Source of the DNA: Polynucleobacter sp. JS-JIR-II-50 | Lineage (GTDB): Bacteria > Pseudomonadota > Gammaproteobacteria > Burkholderiales > Burkholderiaceae | Direction of reading: 5' to 3' | Assembly (NCBI RefSeq): GCF_018687895.1 | Contig: NZ_CP061307.1 | Location: 1,054,001-1,118,000, forward strand | DNA: 64,000 nucleotides | In this document: one piece after another, positions 51,605 to 62,403 of the stretch | Layout: each line of letters starts with the position of its first letter | Numbering within the stretch: position 1 is the stretch's first letter | The notes under the pieces: generated by a model | Told to the model about the DNA's origin: nothing | Databases searched by the model: none | What the model saw: only the letters and a program-made list of their open reading frames with translations | Position numbers and translations under genes: made by a program

Positions 51605-52080
51605 TAGAGGTATCGCACGGCCAAGATTTCAACTTCGCGATTTCCGCCTGGGGCTTGTACAGCAACAACGTCACCCTCTTCTTTGCCAATTAAAGCACGG
51701 GCAATCGGTGAGCTGATGGAGATTTTCTGAACGGCGATATCAGCCTCATCATCCCCAACAATTTGATACGTGAGCTTAGTGCCATCTTCTAAATCCTCAA
51801 GATCAACAGTAGCTCCAAATACTATGCGACCAGCAACATCCAAAGTAGCGGGGTCAATAATTTGAGCTGCCGATAACTTGCCCTCTAACTCTTGAATGCG
51901 GCCTTCAATGAAGCCTTGCTTTTCTTTGGCAGCATCGTATTCGGCATTCTCAGAAAGGTCGCCTTGAGCGCGAGCTTCGGAGATAGCATTAATAACTGAA
52001 GGACGTTCTACGTGTTTAAGACGGTGCAGCTCTTCTTTAAGAAGCTCTGCACCGCGCTTGGTGATCGGAATTGTGCTCAT
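51604..52080 (-). CDS. greA: Transcription elongation factor GreA
   Basis: Rescues backtracked RNA polymerase by stimulating RNA cleavage. 158 residues. The N-terminal coiled coil carries the acidic tip in [13 protein letters not shown] (about 42-54), and the C-terminal domain has [14 protein letters not shown]. It is followed by the coupled DUF4149 gene and preceded by carB 58 bases upstream, the common betaproteobacterial order carAB-greA. Confidence 0.97.
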   Translation of the reverse strand: MSTIPITKRGAELLKEELHRLKHVERPSVINAISEARAQGDLSENAEYDAAKEKQGFIEGRIQELEGKLSAAQIIDPATLDVAGRIVFGATVDLEDLEDGTKLTYQIVGDDEADIAVQKISISSPIARALIGKEEGDVVAVQAPGGNREVEILAVRYL

Positions 52081-52138
52081 GAAGCTAACCTAACTTAAAT
52101 TCTTGCGCTAAATCACGCGTGTAAAGGTTAATTTTAGA

Positions 52139-55100
52139 TTAAATGAGCTCCCGATGTAAGTTTTGCAAGGAATAAACCTCGAGTGAGTCGAGTCGGCCAT
52201 TTTCAGAAGCCAGTAAACCATCCATTACCGCACGCGCCGCGCTAATGGTCGTGTAATACGTCACGCCGTTAGCTTGTGCGCTTGTACGAATCGATCTAGA
52301 GTCAGCTATCGCTGTCCGAGTCTCATCAACAGTAGTAAAGACTAGTGAAATCTCGCCATTTTTAATGAAATCAACGATATGTGGACGCCCATCTTTAACT
52401 TTATTAACCACTTTTACCGGCAAGCCAGCCGCTTCAATTGCCGCGGCAGTACCTTTAGTGGCAACCATCGGGAAGCCCAGCTGATGCAATAACTTAGCAA
52501 CCTCAACCGCCTTTGGCTTATCACTATCCTTGACGGTCAACAGAACTGTTCCACTTTTTGGCAATTTGATTCCAGCACCGAGTTGAGATTTGAACAAAGC
52601 CTCACCAAAAGTCTTGCCAACACCCATCACTTCACCAGTGGAGCGCATTTCTGGTCCGAGAATTGGATCAATACCTGGGAATTTATTAAACGGAAATACA
52701 GCCTCCTTGACTGAGAAGTATGGCGGTTTCACTTCAGTCTTAATACCCTGCTGCTCTAGAGTCTGACCAACCATACAACGTGCAGCAATCTTCGCCAACT
52801 GCAGACCGGTGGCCTTTGATACAAACGGTACGGTACGTGAAGCGCGTGGATTTACTTCCAAAACATAGATAACGTCTTTGCCATCTACATTCTGAATCGC
52901 AAACTGGACGTTCATTAAACCAACAACATTCAGTCCTTTAGCCATCGCTGCAGTTTGGCGTTTAATCTCTTCCACCGTTGCATCGGATAACGAATATGGA
53001 GGTAATGAGCAGGCTGAGTCGCCAGAGTGAACACCGGCTTGCTCGATATGCTCCATGACGCCACCGATAAATACAGCTTTGCCATCGCTAATGCAATCCA
53101 CGTCACACTCAATCGCGTCATTCAGGAAGCGATCGAGTAGCACAGGAGAATCATGAGATACCTTAACGGCCTCACGCATGTAGCGCTCTAGGTCTCGCCC
53201 ATCATGAACGATTTCCATAGCGCGACCACCCAAGACATAGGAAGGGCGAACCACTAATGGATAACCAATTTCTTCGGCGAGCTTGAGAGCCTCCTCTTCA
53301 GTACGAGCTGTACGATTGGGTGGCTGACGTAAGCCGAGATCCTGCAATAGCTTTTGGAAGCGTTCGCGGTCTTCTGCTGCATCAATCATGTCTGGTGAAG
53401 TGCCGATAATGGGCACGCCATTACGTTCCAGATCTAAAGCCAATTTCAGAGGAGTTTGACCGCCGTATTGAACAATGACGCCCTTTGGCTTCTCTTTGGC
53501 AACAATTTCTAATACATCTTCAAGAGTCAGCGGCTCAAAGTAAAGACGATCTGATGTGTCATAGTCAGTAGAAACGGTTTCAGGATTGCAGTTGACCATG
53601 ATAGTTTCGTAACCATCATCACGCATTGCTAAGGCAGCATGCACACAGCAATAGTCAAACTCAATCCCTTGACCAATTCGGTTAGGACCACCGCCCAAAA
53701 CCATGATTTTCTCTTTATTGGTTGGTTGTGATTCGCACTCACCATGCTCTGCTTCATATGTTGAATATAAATAAGCAGTATTAGTCGAAAATTCAGCCGC
53801 GCAGGTATCTACACGCTTATAGACAGGGACAACTTTTAAACGATGGCGTGCAGCACGAACAGATGCAGCATCAACTTTTAATAATTTTGCCAAGCGGCGA
53901 TCTGAGAAACCTTTTTGCTTTACAAAACGCAACTCGGGTGCAGTTAGGCTATCGATCTTGCGCTGCTTAAGCTCAGTCTCTATGGTGATAAGTTCTTCAA
54001 TTTGCTCTAAGAACCAAGGGTCTACTTTTGTTTCAGAGTAAATCTCATCAAGCCCCATCCCCATTCGGAATGCATCAGCCAAATACCAAATACGATCAGG
54101 TCCTGGTTCATTTATTTCATTGATGATGTCATCAAGGTCTGTGGATACTTCATCTAAGCCGTCAACACCAACCTCAAGGCCACGAAGTGCTTTCTGGAAG
54201 GACTCTTGAAAAGTGCGGCCAATAGCCATGACTTCACCAACCGACTTCATCTGCGTTGTTAAACGAGAATCAGCCTGTGGGAACTTCTCAAATGCGAAGC
54301 GTGGAATCTTGGTAACCACGTAATCGATTGAAGGCTCAAATGATGCCGGTGTGGCACCACCGGTAATGTCATTCTTGAGTTCATCAAGGGTATAGCCCAC
54401 GGCCAATTTAGCCGCAATTTTTGCAATTGGGAAGCCTGTGGCCTTTGAAGCCAAAGCTGATGAGCGGGATACCCGCGGATTCATCTCAATGACGATCATG
54501 CGTCCATCAACTGGATTAATTGAGAACTGAACATTAGACCCACCGGTATCAACGCCAATCTCTCTCAGAACAGCAATCGATGCATTACGCATGATTTGAT
54601 ATTCTTTATCCGTCAACGTTTGCGCAGGCGCTACGGTAATTGAGTCACCGGTATGCACACCCATTGGATCCAAGTTTTCAATTGAACAAACGATGATGCA
54701 GTTGTCATTGCGATCGCGCACGACTTCCATCTCGAATTCTTTCCAGCCCAAGAGAGACTCTTCGATTAAGAGCTCACGTGTTGGTGATAAATCGAGACCA
54801 CGTTTACAAATTTCTTCAAATTCTTCACGGTTATAGGCAATACCACCACCCGATCCGCCCATGGTGAATGATGGACGAATGACCACTGGGAAACCTGAGC
54901 TGCCAGTTTGCTTCTGAATTTGCTGCTGAACCTCATGCGCCTCATCCATTGAGTGCGCAATGCCTGACTTCGCAGAGCCTAGGCCAATTTTGGTCATAGC
55001 CTCTTTAAACTTTTGGCGATCTTCTGCTTTATCAATTGCCTCTGGTGAGGCCCCAATCAATTCGCAACCGTACTTCTCTAAAACACCATGACGGTGCAGA

Positions 55101-55402
55101 TCTAATGCGCAGTTCAGTGCGGTCTGGCCACCCATGGTTGGCAATATCGCATCAGGCTTTTCAGTAGCAATAATGCGCTCAACCACTTCCCAAGTAATCG
55201 GCTCAATGTACGTTACATCGGCCATCTCTGGGTCAGTCATGATGGTTGCAGGATTACTGTTTACCAAAATAACTTTGTAGCCTTCGTCACGCAATGCTTT
55301 ACAAGCTTGCGCTCCAGAATAGTCAAACTCACAGGCCTGTCCAATCACAATTGGACCCGCACCAATAATCAGGATGCTCTTAATGTCGCTACGCTTAGGC
55401 AT
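52139..55402 (-). CDS. carB: Carbamoyl-phosphate synthase large subunit
   Basis: Makes carbamoyl phosphate for pyrimidine and arginine synthesis. 1087 residues, family length. Two homologous ATP-grasp halves are visible, with [19 protein letters not shown] and, in the second, [17 protein letters not shown], and [20 protein letters not shown] and [20 protein letters not shown]. The C-terminal MGS-like allosteric domain (about 940-1087) ends NLHRELI. Its ATG overlaps the carA stop (TAATG). Confidence 0.98.
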   Translation of the reverse strand: MPKRSDIKSILIIGAGPIVIGQACEFDYSGAQACKALRDEGYKVILVNSNPATIMTDPEMADVTYIEPITWEVVERIIATEKPDAILPTMGGQTALNCALDLHRHGVLEKYGCELIGASPEAIDKAEDRQKFKEAMTKIGLGSAKSGIAHSMDEAHEVQQQIQKQTGSSGFPVVIRPSFTMGGSGGGIAYNREEFEEICKRGLDLSPTRELLIEESLLGWKEFEMEVVRDRNDNCIIVCSIENLDPMGVHTGDSITVAPAQTLTDKEYQIMRNASIAVLREIGVDTGGSNVQFSINPVDGRMIVIEMNPRVSRSSALASKATGFPIAKIAAKLAVGYTLDELKNDITGGATPASFEPSIDYVVTKIPRFAFEKFPQADSRLTTQMKSVGEVMAIGRTFQESFQKALRGLEVGVDGLDEVSTDLDDIINEINEPGPDRIWYLADAFRMGMGLDEIYSETKVDPWFLEQIEELITIETELKQRKIDSLTAPELRFVKQKGFSDRRLAKLLKVDAASVRAARHRLKVVPVYKRVDTCAAEFSTNTAYLYSTYEAEHGECESQPTNKEKIMVLGGGPNRIGQGIEFDYCCVHAALAMRDDGYETIMVNCNPETVSTDYDTSDRLYFEPLTLEDVLEIVAKEKPKGVIVQYGGQTPLKLALDLERNGVPIIGTSPDMIDAAEDRERFQKLLQDLGLRQPPNRTARTEEEALKLAEEIGYPLVVRPSYVLGGRAMEIVHDGRDLERYMREAVKVSHDSPVLLDRFLNDAIECDVDCISDGKAVFIGGVMEHIEQAGVHSGDSACSLPPYSLSDATVEEIKRQTAAMAKGLNVVGLMNVQFAIQNVDGKDVIYVLEVNPRASRTVPFVSKATGLQLAKIAARCMVGQTLEQQGIKTEVKPPYFSVKEAVFPFNKFPGIDPILGPEMRSTGEVMGVGKTFGEALFKSQLGAGIKLPKSGTVLLTVKDSDKPKAVEVAKLLHQLGFPMVATKGTAAAIEAAGLPVKVVNKVKDGRPHIVDFIKNGEISLVFTTVDETRTAIADSRSIRTSAQANGVTYYTTISAARAVMDGLLASENGRLDSLEVYSLQNLHRELI

Positions 55403-56595
55403 TATTTGCCCTCCTTCTTGGCAGCATTCATTAGCTCCACAAAACGATCAAATAAATAGGCAATGTCATGAGGACCTGGTGAAGCCTCAGGATGCCCCTG
55501 GAAACAGAGTGCTGGCCTGTCATTCCATGCCAAACCTTGCAAGGATCCATCAAATAAAGAAACATGGGTTACACGAATATTGCTTGGCAACGTATTAGCA
55601 TCAACCGCAAAACCATGATTCTGTGAGGTGATGGCAACACGTCCTGTATCTAAATCTTTCACAGGATGATTGGCGCCATGATGGCCAAATTTCATCTTAA
55701 GTGTCTTTGCGCCTGCTGCAAGACCCATAATTTGATGACCCAAACAGATGCCAAAAGTAGGTACGCCCTTTTCAATGATTTCTTTTGCAGCAGCAATGGC
55801 GTAGTCACATGGACCAGGATCGCCAGGGCCATTTGAGAAGAACACGCCATCAGGATTCATAGCCAGAACTTCTGCTGCACTAGTTTGTGCTGGAACAACT
55901 GTTAATTGACAGCCACGCTCAGTCAGCATGCGCAAGATATTGCGCTTCACGCCAAAGTCGTAAGCAACTACCTTTTTAACTGGCTTACTGGTATCCAATG
56001 TTCTGTAGGCAGGCTTGCCATTTGGACCATGAAGATCCCATTCAGCCTCGCGCCACTCATAGGCTTTCTTAGTAGTTACTACCTTCGCAAGATCTAAGCC
56101 TGACATGCCAGGAAAAGCCTTAGCAAGTTCTAGAGCCTTAGCGCCTAAAGATTCATGGCTATCACCTAATTTGCCAGCAACAATGGCGCCCGATTGCGCA
56201 CCCTTGTCACGCAGAATTCTGGTGAGCTTGCGTGTATCGATGCCAGAAATCCCTAAAACACCTGCTTTGGTAAGGTAGTCATCCAAAGAGCCTTCTGAAC
56301 GGAAGTTGGATACCCGTTTTGGGAGATCCTTCACTACCAAGCCTGCCGCATGAATCTGATCTGATTCCGCATCTTGAGCATTTATACCGACATTACCGAT
56401 GTGTGGATAGGTTAAGGTAACAATTTGGCGTGAGTAGCTGGGATCAGTAATGATCTCTTGATATCCAGTCAACGCAGTATTGAAAACGACTTCGCCAGTA
56501 GTTTCGCCAGGGGCGCCAATGCTAAAACCGGGAAATAATGTGCCGTCGGCTAAGGCCAACACGGCTGGGGGAAAAGAAGGAAGCAAGGGTGACAA
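55402..56595 (-). CDS. carA: Carbamoyl-phosphate synthase small subunit
   Basis: Supplies ammonia from glutamine to CarB. 397 residues from TTG 56595, supported by GGAG 5 bases upstream; TTG 56586 is closer to common annotated starts. The N-terminal domain starts [20 protein letters not shown], and the glutaminase has its nucleophile Cys in [11 protein letters not shown] (near residue 275) and His-Glu in [10 protein letters not shown]. No ATG is in frame at the start. Confidence 0.96.
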   Translation of the reverse strand: MSPLLPSFPPAVLALADGTLFPGFSIGAPGETTGEVVFNTALTGYQEIITDPSYSRQIVTLTYPHIGNVGINAQDAESDQIHAAGLVVKDLPKRVSNFRSEGSLDDYLTKAGVLGISGIDTRKLTRILRDKGAQSGAIVAGKLGDSHESLGAKALELAKAFPGMSGLDLAKVVTTKKAYEWREAEWDLHGPNGKPAYRTLDTSKPVKKVVAYDFGVKRNILRMLTERGCQLTVVPAQTSAAEVLAMNPDGVFFSNGPGDPGPCDYAIAAAKEIIEKGVPTFGICLGHQIMGLAAGAKTLKMKFGHHGANHPVKDLDTGRVAITSQNHGFAVDANTLPSNIRVTHVSLFDGSLQGLAWNDRPALCFQGHPEASPGPHDIAYLFDRFVELMNAAKKEGK

Positions 56596-56775
56596 ACCAT
56601 CTCCAGTCCCTGCTCCATCCGACGCTCAAAACCCCAAAAAAGACTAGCCCGGGGATGTTTTTGCGGGTGGTGAGTGTCTTTAAGCGCTAGGGTATATATT
56701 AAGTTTCGAACCCTGTAATCATAACATTTTTGCTCGTAAACCCTTGGATATACGGTCGAATGGGGGCTGGAAGGT

Positions 56776-56808
56776 AAAAAGCTCCTCTAGCCTAATGGCT
56801 GGAGGAGC
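56776..56808 (-). terminator. Rho-independent terminator after prpE
   Basis: On the minus strand, GCTCCTCCAGCC (56808-56797) pairs with GGCTAGAGGAGC (56792-56781) through 12 bp including one wobble, with loop ATTA, followed by TTTTT. It separates prpE from carA. Confidence 0.92.
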
Positions 56809-56830
56809 AATTTATCCCAAAATCGGTGTT

Positions 56831-58715
56831 TTAAGCCTTGGCGCTTTGCTCAATGATGGTCTTAATTTGAGCTAAAACAGATTGGTCATCCATCGTGCTG
56901 ATATCACCGGGATCACGCCCTTCCGCTACAGCCTGAAGTGCTCGACGAACAATCTTGCCTGAACGCGTCTTTGGTAACGCAGTAACTATATAAACCCGTC
57001 CGGGACGTGCAATCGCCCCTAACGTGGTATCTACAGTCTTCATGCACTCCGCTTCCAGGGTGGCAGTATTGGAGGCATCTTTTGGAATCACAAAGGCAAT
57101 CGCAGCCTGCCCCTTTAACTTATCTTCAATGCCAACCACGGCAACCTCTGAAACATTCGGATGACTAGAGATACTTTCCTCAATCTCGCGAGTACCAAGG
57201 CGATGTCCAGCTACGTTAATCACGTCATCCGTACGACCCAAGATGAAGAAGTAGCCATCCTTGTCTTTGATGCCCCAGTCAAAGGTGGAGTAAATCAATT
57301 TGCCCGGGATCGTCTCCCAATAAGTACTAATAAAACGTTTGTCATCACCCCAAACGGTTTGCATACAACCTGGGGGCAATGGCCCTTCAATAGCAATTAC
57401 ACCCTTCTGATCTGGGCCCAACTCTTCAGAGGTAGCATCGTCGAGCAACTTCATGTTGTAACCAAATGATGGCACACCTGGCGAACCAAATTTATGCGGC
57501 ATGACTTCTATACCACGCTGAATAGCCAACATTGGCCAACCTGTTTCTGTCTGCCAATAGTTATCCACAATTGGCTTATTTATTGCACCATGAATCCAGC
57601 TGGCAGTTGGCTCATCTAATGGCTCGCCAGCCAAGAACAGAGCGCGCAATTTAGATAGATCGTACTTTGTTAAGAAAGCGGGGTCTTGTTTCTTCAGAAC
57701 ACGAACTGCTGTTGGTGCAGAGAACATCACGGATACTTTGTACTTATCTACCAGCTCCCACCAAATGCCCGCATCAGGACGCAAGGGGGTGCCCTCGTAC
57801 ATGATCGTAGCCATACCAGATAGTAATGGTGCATAAATGATGTAGCTGTGTCCGACAACCCAACCAATATCGGATGTGCAGAACATGGTCTCACCAGCAT
57901 TGCCGGTAAAAATATGTTTCATTGAAGCGGCGAGAGCAACTGCATAGCCACCCGTGTCTCGCTGCACCCCTTTTGGTTTACCAGTTGTACCGGAGGTGTA
58001 CAAAATATAAGACGGATGAGTTGCATCAACCCATTCAATAGGCACTACATCATTTAAATGCTTTTGGCGTTCGCTTGCGTAATCCAAATCACGTCCAGCG
58101 ACGGTGGTGAATTCAGTCAAACCACGATTCACAATCAAAACCTTCTCAGGCTTGTATTCAGCCAGAGTAATTGCTTCATCAAGCAATGGCTTGTAAGGAA
58201 CTGCTTTGCCACCACGGGCACCTGCTTCTGCAGTGACGATAAGCTTTGGTTTTGCATCATCAATACGAGATGCCAAGCTGTGGGATGCAAAGCCACCAAA
58301 TACAACAGAGTGAATAGCGCCAATGCGGGTGCACGCCAACATAGCAAAAACAAGCTTCAGCAATCATTGGCATGTAAATGAGTACACGATCACCCTTTTT
58401 AACGCCTGCCGCTTTGTAGATTGCTGCCATACGATTCACTTCTTCGTATAACTCTTTAAAGGTATATGCCTTCTCTTGATTGGTTTCTGTAGAAACCGCA
58501 ACCAAGGCAATTTGATCTGGACGATCTTTTAAGTGACGGTCAACTGCGTTGTAGCAAAGATTCGTTGAGCCACCCTCAAACCATTTAGCAAATGGAGGGT
58601 TGTCGTAATTGAGGACTTTGTTAAAAGGTTTTTCCCAATGTATTAACTGCGCTTGCTCACCCCAAAATCCATCTGGGTCTTTAATTGAACGTTCGTGGTG
58701 TGCTTTGTAGGACAT
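56831..58715 (-). pseudogene. prpE: Propionate--CoA ligase, interrupted by a one-base frameshift
   Basis: Activates propionate (or acetate) to the acyl-CoA. Two overlapping frames make one protein: residues 1-122 from ATG 58715, ending in MPMIAEACF, and the rest from AMLACTRIGAIHSVVFGG to the stop at 56831. The break lies at an A5 run (58346-58350): removing one A restores the continuous family sequence, 627 residues. AMP-binding motifs are intact (YILYTSGTTGKPKGVQRDTGG, written as YILYTSGTTGKPKG then VQRDTGG; YWQTETGWP; GRTDDVINVAGHR; the acylation lysine in TRSGKIVRRAL). IWWELVDKYKVSVMFSAPTA fits PrpE rather than Acs. Sequencing error and real mutation cannot be told apart here. Confidence 0.8.
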
Positions 58716-58747
58716 GGTCAACCTGATCTCTTAAAAAGTTACTCAAA

Positions 58748-60184
58748 TTACTGGCTCTTGCTCACCCCTTTACTAGCGTTGCTGCTGGCTGAGGCAGGTG
58801 AACTACCATTTTTCGCAGATTTTGCAAGCCCTGTCGATGCGGATTTATGCTGAGATGCAGCATTTTTTCCAGAAGAATTACCCTTAGAGGTGCCCTTATC
58901 TCCTGTTTTGGTGTTGCTGGGTGCTACACATTTACTTGATTTAGTCCCTTTTGCACCCTTTGCTGGTTTGGGGCATTTAGGCGCAGGTGGAGCTGGCTTT
59001 TCTAAGCTGAGGCTAGCATTTTCAGCCATAGCAGTTGAAACATCGCCCGGTCTACGACTGGTTTTGGGAATCAGCACGGTAGAGCCCGCACGTATACGCA
59101 TTCCCCTTGGAATACCGTTGACCTCGCGCAGAGTATCTACATCCACACCCAATGTTTTAGCAGCCTGATCAACACTTTCTGTTTTAGATACTTGAACCGC
59201 AGTCCACGACGAAAGAGGTTTAGGGTATAGCTTGAGGTTATCTTGAAAGATCTCAGCATGCGCAAACGGCAAAAGAATTTGCTGGTTAGCATTACTCAAA
59301 ATAACCGGCTTATTAAAAGACGGATTCAGGCTATGGAATTCATCCGCTGGTATTTCGGCTAATTTAATAACCAGGGCAACGTCGATATCGCTACCCACAT
59401 CAACTGCAACAAAATAGGGGTGATTTTCTAACTCAGGAAGCACAATGCCATATGCCTGTGGATCCAACACAATTTGACGATACGCCATTAATTTAGGAAC
59501 GTAATTTCTAGTTTCGCGCGGTAAGGTCAAGCTCTCATAATCTATAGGCAAGCCTGCAGCGGCATTACGCTTTTGCGCTTTCGTAATGTTGCCGGCACCC
59601 CAGTTATAAGCTGCAAGCGCTAATTCCCAACTCCCAAATTGATTATTCAAACGTTGCAAGTAATCTAAAGCCGCATCCGTAGACTGGACAACATCTCGAC
59701 GCTCATCCCTAAATACGTTTTGCGTGAGTCGAAAGTCTTTGCCAGTAGCTGGCATAAATTGCCATAGACCCACAGCCTTTGCATTTGACTTTGCATTGGT
59801 TACAAAAGCACTTTCAACAAATGGAAGAAGTGCAATTTCGGTAGGCATATTGCGCGCATTCACTTCCTGAACAATGTAAAACAAATACCGTGAAGAACGC
59901 GTCATCGAGCGATTCACATAGTCCGGTCTTGCCGCCAGCCAGCGAACCTGTTCAATCTCTAGGGGGGAATTCATGGGCTCCATTTGAAAGCCATCACGAA
60001 TGCGTATCCACAGGTTGTCAGAAGGCGCATAAACCTTGCTAACGGATTGATTTTTGAGGTTAACCCTTGCGACCCTGGAAGCCTTTGAATTCGCTTTAGT
60101 TGGCGTATCGGAAGACCAATCGCCAGTGCTAGCGCAACCACTCAACAAAGCAGTAATCACCACTACTGCATACATCATTCGCAT
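58748..60184 (-). CDS. Membrane-bound lytic murein transglycosylase, MltD-like
   Basis: Cleaves peptidoglycan glycan strands. 478 residues. A lipobox-like ALLSGC near residue 17 suggests a lipoprotein. The SLT domain (about 100-240) has the catalytic Glu in LLPFVESAF, then GLWQFMPATGKDF and ALAAYNWGAGNI. A LysM domain follows at about 325-375 (TLGVDVDTLREVNGIPRGMR), and the C-terminus is a long Lys/Ser/Pro tail. Its ATG overlaps the gloB stop (TAATG). Confidence 0.93.
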   Translation of the reverse strand: MRMMYAVVVITALLSGCASTGDWSSDTPTKANSKASRVARVNLKNQSVSKVYAPSDNLWIRIRDGFQMEPMNSPLEIEQVRWLAARPDYVNRSMTRSSRYLFYIVQEVNARNMPTEIALLPFVESAFVTNAKSNAKAVGLWQFMPATGKDFRLTQNVFRDERRDVVQSTDAALDYLQRLNNQFGSWELALAAYNWGAGNITKAQKRNAAAGLPIDYESLTLPRETRNYVPKLMAYRQIVLDPQAYGIVLPELENHPYFVAVDVGSDIDVALVIKLAEIPADEFHSLNPSFNKPVILSNANQQILLPFAHAEIFQDNLKLYPKPLSSWTAVQVSKTESVDQAAKTLGVDVDTLREVNGIPRGMRIRAGSTVLIPKTSRRPGDVSTAMAENASLSLEKPAPPAPKCPKPAKGAKGTKSSKCVAPSNTKTGDKGTSKGNSSGKNAASQHKSASTGLAKSAKNGSSPASASSNASKGVSKSQ

Positions 60185-60993
60185 TAGAAGCGATCTTTCC
60201 AGCCGCGAATGACTGCCAATGCATGTGCAGGCGTTGGCAATGATGTCTGGCCTGAAACCTCTTTAGCCATTGCAATGACTTCGGCTTGATCGCAACGCAT
60301 GAAAGGATTTACCTGGAGTTCTTGCCCAATAGTCGTTGGCAGTGTTGGCAAACCTTGCTCTCGCAGAGATTTAGCCTGCTCTGCCCATGAAAGTAGATTG
60401 AGGTTGTTAGGCTCTACCGCTAAAGCAAAACGAATATTCGATAAGGTGTACTCATGGGTGCAATAAACCAAAGTATTTTTTGGCAGTGCGGCAAACTTAG
60501 CCAGCGACTCCGTCATTTGAGTTGGTGTCCCCTCGAATAATCTTCCGCAGCCAGAGGCAAATAAGGTATCACCACAAAAAAGCATTGGTTCAACAACATT
60601 TGCTTGCATGTTTGCAAAATAAGCAATGTGACTTAAGGTATGCCCAGGAACTTCGAGAACTTTCAAGCTAATGCGTGGGGAGGCAATTTCAAATTTATCG
60701 TCCTGCATTACGACATTGGTACGGCCTGGAATATTGTCACCAACTGGGCCATAAACAGGTAGATCCGCACCCAAGCTTTGTAATAAATTAAGAATGCCGC
60801 CTGTGTGATCAGCATGATGATGGGTTATGAGAATGCCCTTGAGGGTCAAATGATTAGAGCTCAGGTACTCCAAAACTGGTGCTGAATCACCAGGATCGAC
60901 CACTAAAGCAGAGCTGCCATCGTGAATACACCAGATATAGTTATCATCAAAAGCCGGAATGGGCCAAACCTGCAATAAAGTATTCTTATCCAT
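60184..60993 (-). CDS. gloB: Hydroxyacylglutathione hydrolase (glyoxalase II)
   Basis: Hydrolyses S-D-lactoylglutathione to lactate and glutathione, the second step of methylglyoxal detoxification. 269 residues, metallo-beta-lactamase fold. The binuclear metal motif is ITHHHADHTGG, with further ligands in VPGHTLSHI, FCGDTLFASGCGR and YCTHEYTLSN. It is divergent from the methyltransferase gene with 6 bases between starts. Confidence 0.97.
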   Translation of the reverse strand: MDKNTLLQVWPIPAFDDNYIWCIHDGSSALVVDPGDSAPVLEYLSSNHLTLKGILITHHHADHTGGILNLLQSLGADLPVYGPVGDNIPGRTNVVMQDDKFEIASPRISLKVLEVPGHTLSHIAYFANMQANVVEPMLFCGDTLFASGCGRLFEGTPTQMTESLAKFAALPKNTLVYCTHEYTLSNIRFALAVEPNNLNLLSWAEQAKSLREQGLPTLPTTIGQELQVNPFMRCDQAEVIAMAKEVSGQTSLPTPAHALAVIRGWKDRF

Positions 60994-60999
60994 AGACCG

Positions 61000-61818
61000 A
61001 TGATACCAACCCCACCCATACCCTCTCAGACACTTGCACCTCCCTGGAGCTCATGGGAAAAATGGCTCCAATCCCCTCCAGGACGCTATGTCCTAGCCTG
61101 GGAGCAACGGTGTTTTGACCAAATTGTTACCGATGTCTTTGGCTTTCATGCGCTGCAAATAGGTCTACCCCAGATTAACGCGCTAGGTGAAAATCGTATG
61201 CCTCTGCATGCCATCCTCATTCACTCTAACGATAGCCGCTCTCAAGCAAGTAATTACAACTGGCATTTAATTCAAGGTGACTCCACAGACCTCCCCTTTG
61301 CCAGTGACAGCCTAGATCTGATTGTGCTGCCGCATGTTTTAGAATTTGCTACAGACCCCCATCAAATATTGCGGGAGGTCGATCGAGTGCTTCGACCCGA
61401 AGGTCGTTTAATTATTTCCGGCTTCAACCCAGCAAGCCTCTGGGGTGCCAGACAATATCTGAGCAGATTGGTAGGTACTCCCTACCTGCCTAGAGATGGT
61501 CAATTTATTAGCCTCATCCGCATAAAAGATTGGCTGGAGTTGCTTAACTTTTCGCTAGACCGCGGTCACTTTGGTTGCTATAAACTTCCCTTGCAAGGCG
61601 AAGCGGTTATGGGCAAGATGAATTTTCTTGAAAAAATGGGGAACCGATGGTGGCCCATATTTGGGGCTGTTTTTTTAGTTTCAGCTATTAAACGCCAACA
61701 AGGAATACGCCTCATTGGCCCGGCATCACTTGTCCGCATACCAGCCATTAAGCAGCTAAGTCCTGCCGCCGAGAGAAGCAATCTGCAAAAAAGCCTCAAA
61801 AACGAGAATTCCAAGTAA
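61000..61818 (+). CDS. Class I SAM-dependent methyltransferase
   Basis: 272 residues of the family found next to rnhA and gloB in betaproteobacteria. SAM-binding is indicated by LIQGDSTDLPFASDSLDLIVLPHVLEF, read as LIQGDSTDLPFASDSLD then LIVLPHVLEF, and REVDRVLRPEGRLIISGFNP. The canonical GxGxG loop is weak or absent near LQIGLPQ, so catalysis should be checked. The substrate is unknown. Confidence 0.85.
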   Translation: MIPTPPIPSQTLAPPWSSWEKWLQSPPGRYVLAWEQRCFDQIVTDVFGFHALQIGLPQINALGENRMPLHAILIHSNDSRSQASNYNWHLIQGDSTDLPFASDSLDLIVLPHVLEFATDPHQILREVDRVLRPEGRLIISGFNPASLWGARQYLSRLVGTPYLPRDGQFISLIRIKDWLELLNFSLDRGHFGCYKLPLQGEAVMGKMNFLEKMGNRWWPIFGAVFLVSAIKRQQGIRLIGPASLVRIPAIKQLSPAAERSNLQKSLKNENSK

Positions 61819-61827
61819 ATTATTGCC

Positions 61828-62292
61828 ATGCCGCATTCGAAATCCCATCCTCAGCACCCTCACATCGTGATTTACACGGATGGCGCCTGTAAAGGCAATC
61901 CTGGGCCTGGAGGCTGGGGGGCTGTTTTGCGATCAGGCGGCCATGAAAAGCATATTCATGGCGGTGAAAAGCTCACAACCAACAACCGCATGGAAATATG
62001 TGCCGTTATTTTTGCCCTAAAAGCACTCAAACAACGCAGTACCGTTGAGCTATGGACGGACTCTCAATATGTCCAGAAAGGGGTTACGGAATGGCTTGAG
62101 GGCTGGAAAAAGCGAGGTTGGAAAACCGCCAGCAAGGATCCAGTGAAGAATGCGGATCTCTGGCAAGAGCTTGATACCCTGCTCCCCGGGCATCAGATCT
62201 CCTGGCACTGGGTTAGGGGACACAATGGACACCCTGGAAATGAGTTGGCCGACCAGCTAGCCAATAAGGGTGTTGAGGAGTTTTTGCCATAG
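61828..62292 (+). CDS. rnhA: Ribonuclease HI
   Basis: Removes RNA from RNA-DNA hybrids. 154 residues. The metal-binding acids are visible: Asp in [17 protein letters not shown], Glu in [13 protein letters not shown], Asp in ELWTDSQYV, and a final Asp in [22 protein letters not shown] is the conserved histidine loop. It lies 9 bases after the methyltransferase gene. Confidence 0.97.
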   Translation: MPHSKSHPQHPHIVIYTDGACKGNPGPGGWGAVLRSGGHEKHIHGGEKLTTNNRMEICAVIFALKALKQRSTVELWTDSQYVQKGVTEWLEGWKKRGWKTASKDPVKNADLWQELDTLLPGHQISWHWVRGHNGHPGNELADQLANKGVEEFLP

Positions 62293-62403
62293 GGCAAATG
62301 CATCTCAAGAGCCTCCTTTTCAGCCATCTTATGAGAGAATGACCTTGCTCTAAATGGCTTAGAAGCAGCATTAAACAAACATAAAATCAAGAAAAACGAG
62401 ACT

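Noticed and set aside
56596..56775. Pyrimidine-responsive attenuator before carA
   Set aside because: The only strong hairpin (56781-56808) is best read as the prpE terminator; no antiterminator or leader peptide was found.
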